Shown piece after piece: positions 1 through 8,443 of a stretch of DNA of 64,000 bases. The notes beneath the pieces were generated by a model. It saw nothing but the letters and a program-made list of their open reading frames with translations, was not told where the DNA came from and ran no database searches. Within the stretch, counting starts at the first letter, position 1. Each line of letters opens with the position of its first letter. The DNA is from Methylumidiphilus sp963753955 (GTDB lineage Bacteria > Pseudomonadota > Gammaproteobacteria > Methylococcales > Methylococcaceae): assembly GCA_963753955.1 (NCBI GenBank), contig CAVWEM010000013.1, positions 1-64,000 of the forward strand. Reading direction: 5' to 3'. The position numbers and the translations under genes were made by a program.

Positions 1-81
1 CTTTTGAAATCAGCCAGAGTGAAGCCAACCTCCTGGTCCACCAACTCAGTCTTGTGCTCGGGATGACACTAAGGAAAGATG
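1..81. other. unassigned edge fragment left of an IS4-family element
   Basis: This stretch runs from the window edge to the left inverted repeat of the IS4-family element. On the plus strand one frame is open for about 21 codons to a TGA, and on the minus strand another is open for a similar length. Neither shows a motif I recognise. It does not look like the missing C-terminal part of the IS110-type transposase on the other side of the IS4 element, so the two flanks are probably not a simple interrupted gene. Confidence 0.3.
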
Positions 82-1244
82 CTAAGTACAGGACAAAAAT
101 TTAACTGATTGATTGTCATGGGTTAAGCCAATAGCTTTTTCCAGGCCCGATGACTGCCTCCCCGAACGACCCGATCCACGAACTCAAGGCCGTCCTGGCC
201 GAACACCTGCCTTGGCACGGCGCGAGGATAAGCTTCCTTGCCCAATTCCTGCTGGCGCTGCTCAAGGTGCGCAGCGTCAGCCTGGCCGAGCTGGCCACCG
301 GCTTCGGCGGCAAGGCCAAGGTGGACTCGCACTACAAGCGCCTGCAACGCTTTTTCCGCTCGTTCGGGATCGGCTACGACGACCTGGCCCGCCTGCTGGT
401 GCGCATCGGCCCGGTCGGCGACGGCCCCTGGCGGCTGACGATGGACCGCACGAACGGGCAGTTCGGCAAGGCCGACATCAACTTCCTCGTACTCGGCATC
501 GCCTGCCACGGCATCGCCCTGCCGGTGTTCTGGAGCGTCCTGGACAAGGCGGGCAACTCCGACACCGCCGAGCGCGTCGCCTTGATGGGGCGTTTCCTCA
601 AAGTCTTTGGTGTCGCCACGATTGAGGCGCTGCTGGCCGACCGCGAGTTCGTCGGCGAGGACTGGTTCCGCTGGCTGCAAAGCCAAGGCATCCCGTTCCA
701 CCAGCGCCTCAAGCGCAACACGCTCGCCCCCAATGGCCGGAACCGGATGATGCGCCTGGACGTGTTGTTCGGCTCGCTCAAGCCCGGCGACTGCCGGCAC
801 CTGCCGGCACCTGCCGGGGCGCAGGCCGGTCTGGGGCGGTTTCGTTCATATCACCGCGCCGCGCCTGGACGACGGCGACTTCCTGTTCATCGCCTCATCC
901 TCCGCGCCACAGGCCGAAGCCATCGGCGCCTACGCCGACCGCTGGCAGGTCGAGACCCTGTTCGGCTGCCTGAAGAGCCGGGGCTTCAACTTCGAGGATA
1001 CCCACCTGACCGGCCCCGAGCGCCTTGCCGAGCTGATGGGCCTGCTCGCTCTGGCCTTCGCCTGGACTTACCGCACCGGCCAGTTGCTCCATGAGCAAAA
1101 CCCCATCCTTTTTAAAAGACCCTACAGCGTCCCCTCAAGTCCTTGTTCCGCCACGGACTCGACTTCCTCCGCAACATCGTGCTGAACCTCAGCGAGAAAT
1201 TCCAGGAATTCCTATGGGCTTTGGAGGTTTTGTCCTGTACTTAG
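82..1244 (+). mobile_element. IS4-family insertion sequence
   Basis: Perfect 17-bp terminal inverted repeats bound the element: ctaagtacaggacaaaa at 82-98 and its reverse complement at 1228-1244. It contains a single transposase reading frame, broken twice. The transposase stop codon TAG lies inside the right repeat. The right end abuts the truncated IS110-type transposase codon for codon, so the IS4 element inserted into, or recombined within, an older IS110-type element. No target-site duplication is apparent. Confidence 0.85.
150..1244 (+). pseudogene. IS4-family transposase, frameshifted
   Basis: The protein reads as an IS4-type DDE transposase: an N-terminal region, then a DRTNGQFGK segment with the first Asp, a second-Asp region around LLADREFVG, and a YADRWQVETLFGCLKSRGFN segment carrying the C-terminal Glu. 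The frame breaks at 791-810, where the 10-mer ctgccggcac occurs twice in tandem; deleting one copy restores the frame exactly. A second break near the C run at 1131-1134 needs one extra C to reach the conserved end (SLFRHGLDFLRN) and the stop at 1242-1244. As written no full-length product is possible. Family assignment is from the overall pattern. Confidence 0.82.
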
Positions 1245-1541
1245 GCGCCGCACATAAGGCCGCACGTGCTGAGGCGGCAGCAGCTTGACCTCGTGGCTCA
1301 TGGCCTGGAAAGTCCGCGCCCAGTGGTGCGCCGTCCCGCACGCCTCCATCACGATCCGGCAGGGCGGGCGTTTGATGAAAAAGCGGGAAAAAGCCTCCCG
1401 CGACAGGCGCTTGCGCTCGGTGACGCGCCCCTGCCCGTCGCCGATGGCCAGCTCGAAGACAGACTTTGCCAGATCGACGGCGACGGTGGTAATGTGCGCA
1501 GGCGCGGCGTTCAGGTTCGTGGCGTTGGCGTTGGCGTTCAT
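1245..1541 (-). pseudogene. IS110-family transposase, N-terminal fragment
   Basis: About 99 residues of an IS110-type DEDD recombinase remain. Visible are the first acidic residue in VAVDLAKSVFELAI, the Glu-containing segment VMEACGTAHHWAR, and the start of the PYVRR segment that normally leads to the RNKNDA Asp pair. The frame then runs into the right inverted repeat of the IS4 element, so the last two acidic positions of the RuvC-like domain and the whole C-terminal serine domain are lost. It is about one third of the usual length and cannot be active. Confidence 0.8.
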
Positions 1542-1633
1542 GTTTTTGGACTCCTTCGGCTCTGCGAATGGGATTAGGTTCGCCCCTCCATTCTGGCACG
1601 ATCATTCGATGCCGTGGGGCGGGAGGAGTCCAT
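1245..1633 (-). mobile_element. truncated IS110-family (IS1111-type) element
   Basis: This is the 5' part of an IS110-family element on the minus strand. It carries the transposase start and about 80 bp of leader. A 13-bp end at 1621-1633 reads atggactcctccc on the minus strand and resembles the perfect subterminal repeat of the complete IS110 element at 4196-5601. The 3' part is gone: the IS4 element begins where the transposase stops at 1245. Confidence 0.65.
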
Positions 1634-1776
1634 CCCATCAATCCAGCGCACCCGCGCCACGAAGCGACTTGGTGTTTCCAAGTTTCGCGGGGGGCGCGGG
1701 GCGCTGATCGTGGGCGTTAGGCGTATTCGGCAGCGCCTCTTTTCTGCCGCAGACTTACACGATAATCGGGGGATTT

Positions 1777-1860
1777 ATGGAAGAGAAAGTATTTCTTGAA
1801 GAAGGCGGAGTAACAGTAACGAATGCGCGTTTTATAGTACCTGCCCAGACGTATGCAATA
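1777..1860 (+). pseudogene. DUF6232-like gene, N-terminal 28 codons
   Basis: The first 28 residues (FLEEGGVTVTNARFIV then PAQTYAI) look like the conserved start of small DUF6232-type proteins, which have a short soluble segment followed by membrane helices. After TYAI the reading frame enters unrelated AT-rich sequence and ends about 40 codons later. The rest of the gene is absent, probably removed by insertions in this IS-dense area. The following 1861-2057 is AT-rich and holds no gene I can support. The function of the family is not known to me; identification rests on a short match. Confidence 0.5.
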
Positions 1861-2057
1861 GACATTATCAAAAACCAATTTATACCACTTTATGTATGCG
1901 TATCAATATTGCGCTGCCACGCCATTAGTAAAACCGGTTTATATCGTTATGCGCCGATCTATCGCTTATACTCAGGTAGAGGGTAGATCGGTTATTTATT
2001 AGCCAGTCATTAACGCTCGCACCATGTGCGCGGTATATGGTTTTACATATCCGCTTG

Positions 2058-2470
2058 TCAATAGGCGGTTCGTCGGTGATAGCTCCTGAAGTTATGCAGG
2101 GCACAGGCCAACTCTATGACCTCGTCGTCGTAGTCGGCCTTGGTATTGCGAAACACGTCCTTCACGATTCGGCAACGCTTGATGCCCGCAATTACATGCT
2201 CCACAATGACGCGAACCCTGGAGATCAACTTATTCTCCTCTTTTTCCTCTGCGCTGAGTTCTCCGCCACGCGGTTTCTTCTTCGGTTGGTGAATGTTCAC
2301 ACCCACGATTTCATGGCCATGAAATCCCGTATCTCGGTAAAGATCGCTTCCTTCCGGCAAGCGGGTGCCTTCCTCGTCGCAGATTTTCTTACCGTGCTTC
2401 TTGCCTTCATTAAGGTAAGCAGTCAGCCGCCCCATCTGTGAATCGGTTTCCCAAACCGCCATTGTCTGCA
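2058..2470 (-). pseudogene. DDE transposase (IS5-superfamily type), C-terminal fragment
   Basis: The minus strand encodes the C-terminal part of a DDE-superfamily transposase. The region PEGSDLYRDTGFHG carries an acidic catalytic residue, HQPKKKPRGGELSAEEKEEN is a typical spacer, and RVRVIVEHVIAGIKRCRIV carries the final Glu. The N-terminal half, including the DNA-binding region and first Asp, is missing, and upstream sequence switches to the IS66 element at about 2480. This is an inactive remnant. The exact breakpoint is not resolved because the frame stays open by chance. Confidence 0.72.
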
Positions 2471-2489
2471 TTTTTGCGGAGGGTAAGCG

Positions 2490-2861
2490 ATGGCATCGCG
2501 GATCAACTGGAACCATCACATCGAGGCCTGGCAGGCCAGCGGACTTTCGCAGGCGGCTTACTGCCGTCCGCATGGCCTGGGCATATCCAGCTTTTCGGCC
2601 CGGCTGCCGGAGCATCGGTCCTCTACGCCACCCCCGCCGGCGCCACCCGCTTTGGTGCCGGTGAAGATCGTGCCCGCCGGGCCACCCGCCGCCGAGTCCT
2701 TGGTGTTGCGGACGGCCTCGGGGCACCGGCTGGGACTGCCCGCCTCGGCGGAGCCGCGTTGGGTGGCGGAGCTGCTGCGGTGCCTGGGTTGGTCCCGCCG
2801 GGCCGGATCCTGGCGGCGGCGCCGGTGGACATGCGGCTGGGCGCGGACGGGCTGTCCTTGA
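2490..2861 (+). CDS. tnpA: IS66 accessory protein TnpA
   Basis: This 123-residue protein begins with the helix-turn-helix region usual for IS66 TnpA (WNHHIEAWQASGLSQAAYC then RPHGLGISSF), followed by a proline-rich linker and a conserved LVLRTASGHRLGLPASAEPR segment. TnpA is an accessory DNA-binding factor for IS66 transposition. The last 35 codons overlap tnpB in another frame. The start ATG at 2490 gives the normal N-terminus. The host element has lost part of tnpC, so this gene is probably functionless now. Confidence 0.75.
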   Translation: MASRINWNHHIEAWQASGLSQAAYCRPHGLGISSFSARLPEHRSSTPPPPAPPALVPVKIVPAGPPAAESLVLRTASGHRLGLPASAEPRWVAELLRCLGWSRRAGSWRRRRWTCGWARTGCP

Positions 2862-3121
2862 AGCTCCAGGCCTTGGGCGCGGACCCTTTCGACGGCAGCG
2901 CCTATTTGTTCACGAGCAAACGCGGCAACCGCCTGAAAGCCCTGGCTTGGGACGGCAACGGGGTGTGGCTGTGCCAGCGGCGGCTGCACAGGGGGCATTT
3001 CACTTGGCCCGGGCCTGGCGACGCGTTCTTCAACCTGGCCCCGGCGCAGTGGGAGTGGCTGGTTTCGGGGGGTGACTGGCAGCGCCTGGAGGCAGCCTTG
3101 CCGACTGGCGCGAGGCTTTGA
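2780..3121 (+). CDS. tnpB: IS66 Orf2-like protein TnpB
   Basis: The protein follows the IS66 TnpB pattern: APVDMRLGADGLSLKLQALG, then DPFDGSAYLFTSKRGNRLKA, then LAWDGNGVWLCQRRLHRGHF, ending about residue 114. TnpB is a small protein required for transposition of complete IS66 elements. No ATG precedes the conserved start; GTG at 2780 is chosen because it overlaps tnpA as usual for these elements. TTG at 2789 or ATG at 2828 are alternatives, the last of which would remove conserved residues. Confidence 0.7.
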   Translation: MPGLVPPGRILAAAPVDMRLGADGLSLKLQALGADPFDGSAYLFTSKRGNRLKALAWDGNGVWLCQRRLHRGHFTWPGPGDAFFNLAPAQWEWLVSGGDWQRLEAALPTGARL

Positions 3122-3193
3122 AAGCCGCGCCAAAAACCCTCCAAACCCTTGCAAGGCAAGGCTTCCGGCTGGTTTCAACGGTATAATGCCGCC

Positions 3194-4191
3194 ATGGATT
3201 CCAAGGCCGGACCGATCCTTCCTTACGCCATTCCAGCCACTTCGGGCGCGGCGTCCCTGTCCCCGGAAGACATCGAAAAACTCGTCGGCGAACTGGCCGC
3301 CGCGCGCCAGACCATCGCCCACAAAGACGCGGTGCTGAACGCGGCGAACCTCAAAATCCAAGCCCTGACCCCCGAACTCGCCCGCCACAAGCGCATGCGC
3401 TTCGGCCAGAGGAGCGAGGCGCTGGCCGCCGCCGGGCAGCGCGAACTGTTCGGGGAGACGGTGGCGGCAGACCTGTCCGCCATCGAGGCGGAGCTGGAGG
3501 AGGCCGGACGCGCGCTCAAGCCGCCGCCCCCCGCAAGCCCCGCGCCCGCGCCGGGAGGCAGCCGTTGCCCGCCCACCTGCCGCGCGTCGAACACCGCCAC
3601 GAACCCGAGTCCTGCACCTGCGGCCAGTGCGGCGGCGAGCCGGTCAAAATCGGCGAGGATGTCAGCGAGCAGATCGACGTCGAGCCCGCCAAGTTCACCG
3701 TGCACCGCCACATCCGCCCCCGATACGCCTGCAAACACTGCGAAACGGTGACCGCCGCGCCGGTGCCGCCCGCCGTCATCGACGGCGGCATGGCCGCGGC
3801 CGGCCTGTTGGTCTGGGTCATTATTTCCAAATTCGCCGACCACTTGCCGTTGTACCGGCTGGCGCAGATCGCCGCCCGGCAGGGCGTCACGCTGGCACTG
3901 CCGACGCTGGCCGACTGGGTCGGGCGGATCGGCGTGGCCTTGCAGCCCCTCGCCGGCCGGCTGGCCTGGCGCCTTTTGCAGGAAAGCGTGCCGCATGCCG
4001 ACGAGACCCCCGTGCAGCAGCTCGACCCCGGCAGCGGCAAGACCAAGAAGGCGCATCTCTGGGCCTGCCGCAGCAACGGCCTCGGCCAGGGTCCGCCCAT
4101 CGTCGTCTTCGACTACCAGGCCAGCCGCGCAGGCAAGCACGCCGCCTCGTTCCTCGAAGGCTGGCACGGCCATCTCATGGTCGACGGCTAA
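3194..4191 (+). pseudogene. tnpC: IS66 transposase TnpC, frameshifted and truncated
   Basis: The N-terminal part (to about residue 115) has the coiled-coil helix and the RFGQRSEAL motif of IS66 TnpC. In the C run at 3527-3532 the frame shifts by one base. The conserved remainder continues in the other frame with the zinc-binding segment CTCGQCGG...CKHC and the DDE transposase core (SVPHADETPVQQLDPGSGK, then VVFDYQASRAGKHAASFLEG). The frame stops at the IS110 junction, about 200 residues short of a normal TnpC. Restoring one C would repair the frameshift but not the truncation. Confidence 0.8.
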
Positions 4192-4287
4192 TGCAATGGA
4201 CTCCACCCACCCATTGAACGGCGTCACAATGTGCGCCAAGCCTGGCGGGCGGTCCGGCAGGCAAACCACTGAGCGGGGGAGTCCGAG

Positions 4288-5319
4288 ATGAATACTACAG
4301 CAAGCGTGATCGGTCTGGACATTGCCAAGAATGTGTTTGTCGCCATGGGCCGTGACGAGCGCGGCAAGCCGGTATGGAAGAAAACCTTGGCGCGTGACGA
4401 GGTGCTGGCGTTCTTCGCCAACCTGCCGCCGACGCCGGTGGGCATCGAAGCCTGCTCGGGGTCGCATTACTGGGCGCGGCAGATGCTGGGCATGGGGCAT
4501 GACGTGAAGTTGATTGCCGCCCAGCACACCCGGGCCTATGTGACCGGCAACAAGAACGACGCCAACGATGCCGCCGCCATCGCCGAGGCCCGCTCGCGCG
4601 CAGCCACGAAGTACGTCGCCGTCAACACGGAAGCCCAGCAGGACTTGCAGATGTTGCACCGGGCCCGGCAGGCCTTGGTGGAGGAGAAAACGGCCATGGT
4701 CTGCCGGATCCGCGCGTTCGCCCACGAGTACGGCGAGGTCTTCCCCTTGGGCGTGGCCAAGTTCCGGTCAGGCCTGGCGCTGTGGCTGGCCGACTGTGAC
4801 AACGGCCTTTCAGCGATGGCCTTGGAAACCTTCCGTGACCTGGTCGCGCAACTGGACGACAAAGAGACCCGGCTGCAAGCCTATGAGCGCCGCCTGGCCG
4901 GGGCCGCCCGGGCCAACGAGGCGTCGAAACGGCTCCTGGCGGTGCCGGGGATCGGGATCATCACCGCGACGGCGATCCTGGCGACGGTGGCAGACCCCAA
5001 AGACTTCAAGCAAGGCCGAGACTTATCGGCCAATCTCGGTCTGGTGCCACGCGAACACAGCAGCGGCGGCAAACAGCGGTTGCTTGGCATCACCAAGCGC
5101 GGCGACCGCTACCTGCGGACCTTGTTGATCCACGGCGCGCGCAGCGCCCTGCGCTGCGCCGACGGCAAGGAGGATCGGATCCTGCGTTGGGCGCTCGGGC
5201 TCGCGGAACGGCGGGGCTTCAACGTCGCCGCCACGGCCTTGGCCAACAAACTGGCACGGATCGCCTGGGCGATGCTGGCACACGGACGGGACTACCAGCC
5301 AAGCCACGGGGCCGCCTGA
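4288..5319 (+). CDS. IS110-family transposase (DEDD recombinase)
   Basis: This 343-residue protein is full length. The N-terminal RuvC-like domain shows the four acidic positions in VIGLDIAKNVF, VGIEACSGSHYWAR and the GNKNDANDA segment. The C-terminal transposase_20 domain contains LLAVPGIGIITATAILA and the conserved serine region NLGLVPREHSSGGKQ. IS110 enzymes move DNA without classical terminal inverted repeats, guided by a structured RNA made from the element's non-coding end. The frame is intact, so it may be active. It is preceded by about 90 bp of leader within the element. Confidence 0.9.
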   Translation: MNTTASVIGLDIAKNVFVAMGRDERGKPVWKKTLARDEVLAFFANLPPTPVGIEACSGSHYWARQMLGMGHDVKLIAAQHTRAYVTGNKNDANDAAAIAEARSRAATKYVAVNTEAQQDLQMLHRARQALVEEKTAMVCRIRAFAHEYGEVFPLGVAKFRSGLALWLADCDNGLSAMALETFRDLVAQLDDKETRLQAYERRLAGAARANEASKRLLAVPGIGIITATAILATVADPKDFKQGRDLSANLGLVPREHSSGGKQRLLGITKRGDRYLRTLLIHGARSALRCADGKEDRILRWALGLAERRGFNVAATALANKLARIAWAMLAHGRDYQPSHGAA

Positions 5320-5588
5320 AAACGGCAGCGGGCGTCGATTATCGGGATTCTCGGAAAACACAACGAACACACGAAGGTTGCGAAGGTTAAGAAAGAACGA
5401 TGCCCCACAGGTCGGACCGGCGCCGGGTGAATCCGTCCCGCGTAGTGGCCATTCAAGGCCGGGCGGCTATTAGGATTCCGGCGCGCGCATTGCATCCGGG
5501 CCAGAGCGATCCACCGCTCAACCAAAAGGCCGAATAGATACGCGCAATCTACCCCAAGGGCAAAAATTCAATCTTTTCCTTGCAAACC
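5320..5588 (+). ncRNA. candidate bridge-RNA region of the IS110 element
   Basis: This 269-bp stretch lies between the transposase stop and the right subterminal repeat and contains no convincing gene. In the IS1111 subgroup the guide (bridge) RNA is encoded downstream of the recombinase, so this is where it should lie. The assignment is by position only; I did not derive a secondary structure or target loops. Confidence 0.35.
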
Positions 5589-5601
5589 GGGTGGAGTCCA
5601 T

Positions 5602-6009
5602 AGATACGCAGGGGCATGGAAAACATCCCGCCATCGCCAGTAGGCTCGGCTTTGTTTTCCAGCCCCGTCCGGATCGGGAACGCCTTCCTGTTTAAGCGGC
5701 AAGGGGCGGAAACGGCTGGGCGGATTCAGGGCTGTCACCTGAGCGCAGACATCAAGGATGGTCGAGAGCTTGCAGCCCACGACGGCTGGCAAGCCCCTCA
5801 AGCCCAACCATTGCCGCGCCAAGTGGCTGATGGCTTGGATACGCCCGTCGCCGTCCACCATGACGAGTCCGTCGGGGACTTCCCCATTGCCCTCCTCCGC
5901 TTCGCCGCAACGCAGCCTGACCTCGATGCCTTGGGAGAAAGTGTGCCTGAGCAGATCCTCCTCGACCCGGTTTCCTGCCATGCAAAACAGGGTTTTGAGC
6001 AAACCTGGA
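5602..6009 (-). pseudogene. sigma-54-activator-like (AcoR-type) regulator fragment
   Basis: The minus strand keeps about 130 codons. An AGNRVEEDLLRHTFSQG region resembles the end of the N-terminal sensory part of AcoR-type regulators, followed by a PAS-like segment (GLVMVDGDGRIQAISHLARQ, then WLGLRGLP). The 5' side is cut by the IS1 element at 6012 and the 3' side by the IS110 right end at 5601. No AAA+ ATPase or DNA-binding domain remains. The family call is tentative; only the PAS-like region is reasonably clear. Confidence 0.45.
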
Positions 6010-6011
6010 AA

Positions 6012-6825
6012 GTGGGTTTAATTGATTTATTAAGTATGGTAGAGCATAAAATTTTCAAGCTTCTTAGGCAACCATTCCAATGGCGTATCAAATTGTTTTG
6101 TGCAAGTATTGCAACAGTTCCGAGGTTGTCCGTTACGGCACCCAAAGCGGTCGTTCCCGGTTTCGCTGCAAGGAGTGCGGGCGAATATTCAAGACCGACT
6201 GCGTGTACCGGGCCTACGAGCCTGGCGTCAAAGACCAGATTGTGGACATTGCCATGAACGGCGGCGGCATCCGGGATACTTCGCGCATTCTGGGTATCGG
6301 CAAACACACCTTCATTTCCACGCTAAAAAAAGCTCCGCTGAAGTGGTCGCCGTGAACCCTTACATCGGTACGCGTGAGATCGCCGTCGAAATCAGGCATC
6401 CCCTTGATTCTCCAATGGATGTTCAGGCAGACGAGCCATGGAGCTACGTCGGCGACAAAAAGAACCAACGCTGGCTCCGGTATGCCATCGATGCCGTGAC
6501 AGGCTGTGTCCTGTCGTTCGTTTTCGGGCGGCGCCAAGATGCGGTGTGCGAGCAATTGATCTCAAATTTGAAGGCATTCAATATCCGGACCTATTACACA
6601 GACGATTGGGGCAGCTATTCCGCACTCATCCCTAAAGACAAGCACGTCATTGGCAAGCAGCATGCTCAAAAAATAGAAAACAAAAACCTTTTGTTGCGAA
6701 CCCGGATCAAGCGATTGACGCGCAAAACGATCTGCTTTTCAAAATTGGAAGCACTTCACGACACGGTGATAGGGTTGTTTATAAATAGATACTGCTTTCA
6801 ATCTCAATAAATCGATTAAACCCAC
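6012..6825 (+). mobile_element. IS1-family element
   Basis: Twenty-base terminal inverted repeats with one mismatch (gtgggtttaattgatttatt at 6012-6031; matching end at 6806-6825) enclose insA and insB frames of an IS1-type transposase. Length is 814 bp, slightly longer than the classical 768-bp IS1. I see no target-site duplication in the nine bases on either side, which suggests a later rearrangement next to the element. Confidence 0.85.
6080..6810 (+). CDS. IS1 transposase InsAB (programmed -1 frameshift)
   Basis: InsA occupies 6080-6355: a zinc-finger segment (CKYCNSSEVVRYG, FRCKECGRIF) and a helix-turn-helix around IRDTSRILGIGKHTF. Seven A residues at 6325-6331 allow a -1 slip that fuses InsA to the DDE catalytic part (QADEPWSYVGDKKNQRW, TDDWGSYSAL and the C-terminal region) ending at 6810. 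This is the arrangement known for IS1, where the fusion InsAB is the transposase and free InsA represses. The frame is otherwise intact, so the element may still be active. Confidence 0.85.
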
Positions 6826-7002
6826 CACCAGATTTTGAACCCAAAGCGAATCCGCGCATTGGGGAAGCGGGCGTTCAAGCTCCGCCATTATCGGGGATGC
6901 TCTTGGATTAAGGAAGCGGGTGGGGCAATTGGCCTTGCGATTTGCTTAGGGCGGGGCTCGCCGTCCTCGCCATGAGTGGAACGCTTTCATACGAACATAT
7001 TT

Positions 7003-7124
7003 GGGTACCTCGAAAAACCTCGCACTTCGACAAGCTCAATGCAAACGAATCTTATAAAATCAATCACTTCCGTTCGTGTTGAGCCTGTCGAAGCATGAAC
7101 AGAAGCGGTTTTTCGAGGTGCCCC
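7003..7124. repeat. 120-bp imperfect palindrome between IS1 and ratA
   Basis: Outer arms at 7003-7019 and 7107-7124 pair through cctcgaaaaacc, and inner arms at about 7025-7047 and 7071-7093 pair through cttcgacaagctca-like sequence. The whole can fold into one long stem with an AT-rich loop. The inner motif is a widespread intergenic repeat type. The region 6826-7134 has no full gene; a short minus frame starting at ATG 6888 runs into IS1 and may be the stump of the interrupted regulator. Confidence 0.7.
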
Positions 7125-7134
7125 ATTTGTCCAG

Positions 7135-7653
7135 TCAAGACGCCCTGTTTCGTGGGCGGCTTTGGCTATGATGGTGTGTTGAATGATCGGGCTGGCGACC
7201 TGGGGTGACAGCTCCCCCAGGTTGGCCATAACGCAACGCCGCTTGCTCGGAAAAGGCTGCAACCATCGCTTTCGCCATGCTTTTGCCCAAGCCGCCGAAC
7301 GTCAAGCCCAGCAGGGGGTTGGAGAACTCAAAATCCAACTCAAAGGAAATGTCCGACCCGCCCTGGCGGGCGGGGGCAAAAAGCCAAGTGCCGCGCAGAT
7401 GTTTGAAAGGGCCGTCCACCAAGGCTATGTCGATGCGCTTGCCGTCCTCCATGACAGTGGCAATCGTGAAGTCGAACTTGATCTTGCCCTTGGCCAGGGT
7501 GATCGTCGCCGTCTGCCGGTCCGCAGACTTGGCGTGGACCTGCACCCGGCCGCACAAGGGCAAGTAGCGCGGATACGTGGCTGCGTCGTTGACCAGGTCA
7601 TACATCTGTTTGGGCGTATAGGCCACATGGGAACGGGTGGTGATTCGAGTCAT
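7135..7653 (-). CDS. ratA: RatA / COQ10-type START-domain protein
   Basis: The protein has the polyketide-cyclase/START fold signature of RatA: SHVAYTPKQMYDLVNDAATY at the N-terminus, the YPRYLPLC motif, and FEFSNPLLGLTFG near residue 110. In E. coli RatA has been described as blocking 70S association; homologues in other bacteria and mitochondria bind ubiquinone. The usual family length is about 145 residues, reached near AALRYG; here about 25 unconserved residues follow, perhaps because the original stop was lost by the adjacent repeat insertion. It is not beside smpB, its common neighbour. Start ATG at 7653 fits family N-termini. Confidence 0.82.
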   Translation of the reverse strand: MTRITTRSHVAYTPKQMYDLVNDAATYPRYLPLCGRVQVHAKSADRQTATITLAKGKIKFDFTIATVMEDGKRIDIALVDGPFKHLRGTWLFAPARQGGSDISFELDFEFSNPLLGLTFGGLGKSMAKAMVAAFSEQAALRYGQPGGAVTPGRQPDHSTHHHSQSRPRNRAS

Positions 7654-7773
7654 GCGTCGGGTTCCTGTCTGACGGTTCGGGAGCGAGTAAGGCGTTTGGC
7701 CGCTTGGAAACCCATCGCCGCGCCATCGTCCGGCATTGGGGCGGACAAGCCGGGCATGTGCCTTGTGCCGGGG

Positions 7774-8358
7774 CTAGCGCCCGATCTTGCTTTCCTCGCC
7801 GCGCAGGATGCGTTGGATGTTGTCCTTGTGCCGCCAAAACAGCAGGATGCCCATCAAGAAGGCTGCGAGGGTCAGCTCGGGCGACCCCAACAGGAACCAG
7901 ATATAGACCGGGGCCAAGGCGGAGGCCACCAAGGCAGACAAGGAGGAGATCCGGGTGACGAAGGCGACGGCTACCCAGGTCAGCATCACGAGCAGCCCTA
8001 CGAGCCAGGAATAGCCATAAAAGACGCCCCCGGCCGTCGCCGCGCCCTTGCCGCCCTTGAAGCCGAAAAACACCGGAAAGAGATGCCCGATAAAGGCCGC
8101 CAGGCCGACCGCCGCCAGCACTTCGGGCGCGGCCCCCAGCGCCTTGGCCATTAGCAAGGGAAGCAAGCCTTTCAGCATGTCGCCTAGCAGGGTGATGATG
8201 GCAGCCTTCTTCCCGCCCAGGCGCAACACGTTGGTCGCGCCGGGGTTTTTCGAGCCTTCCTCGCGTGGGTCAGGCAGACCCATGAGCCGGCTGGTGATCA
8301 CCGCGCTGGAAAGCGAGCCAAAAAAATAGGCGGTAGGGGCCAACAGCCATTGCCACAT
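7774..8358 (-). CDS. plsY: glycerol-3-phosphate acyltransferase PlsY
   Basis: PlsY transfers the acyl group of acyl-phosphate to glycerol-3-phosphate at the inner membrane, the first committed step of phospholipid synthesis. The 194-residue protein has about five hydrophobic segments and the three PlsY motifs: GSLSSAVITSRLMG with the GSKNPGATN loop, a conserved GHLFPVFFGFKGGKGAAT segment, and the RHKDNIQRILRGEE tail. ATG at 8358 gives the normal N-terminus; the frame extends upstream but without homology. It is divergent from folB, sharing an upstream region of about 85 bp. Confidence 0.95.
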   Translation of the reverse strand: MWQWLLAPTAYFFGSLSSAVITSRLMGLPDPREEGSKNPGATNVLRLGGKKAAIITLLGDMLKGLLPLLMAKALGAAPEVLAAVGLAAFIGHLFPVFFGFKGGKGAATAGGVFYGYSWLVGLLVMLTWVAVAFVTRISSLSALVASALAPVYIWFLLGSPELTLAAFLMGILLFWRHKDNIQRILRGEESKIGR

Positions 8359-8443
8359 GAAGGTGTTCCTGTAAGTTAAAGTTGTGTGGGCCGCTGTTTT
8401 TGTGATAACACGTCGGTCTTCACAAATCCAAACCGGACTGACC

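Larger units (their letters stand above)
2484..4191 (+). mobile_element. IS66-family element, right part missing
   Basis: Three genes in the IS66 order tnpA, tnpB, tnpC lie head to tail. The 3' part of tnpC stops at about 4191, where the IS110 element begins, and no remainder of tnpC appears on the far side of that element. A deletion therefore accompanied or followed the IS110 insertion. A gtaagcg motif typical of IS66 ends occurs at 2483-2489, immediately before tnpA, but whether it is the true left end is uncertain. Confidence 0.7.
4192..5605 (+). mobile_element. IS110-family element, IS1111 subgroup
   Basis: A complete transposase gene is framed by a perfect 13-bp subterminal inverted repeat: atggactccaccc at 4196-4208 and its reverse complement at 5589-5601. 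Subterminal repeats and a long non-coding stretch downstream of the transposase are characteristic of the IS1111 subgroup. The left end interrupts IS66 tnpC and the right end interrupts a regulator-like fragment, so the original target was not one intact gene. Exact tips a few bases outside the repeats cannot be fixed by eye. Confidence 0.78.

Noticed and set aside
2438..2780. Long open frame upstream of tnpB on the plus strand
   Set aside because: It is high-GC read-through antisense to the DDE remnant and overlapping tnpA; homology to TnpB begins only near 2780.
5292..5525. 77-codon minus-strand frame after the IS110 transposase
   Set aside because: It lies in the element's non-coding end, crosses the transposase stop and shows no domain.
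6987..7262. 91-codon minus-strand frame before ratA
   Set aside because: Most of it is translation of the palindromic repeat at 7003-7124 and it overlaps ratA.
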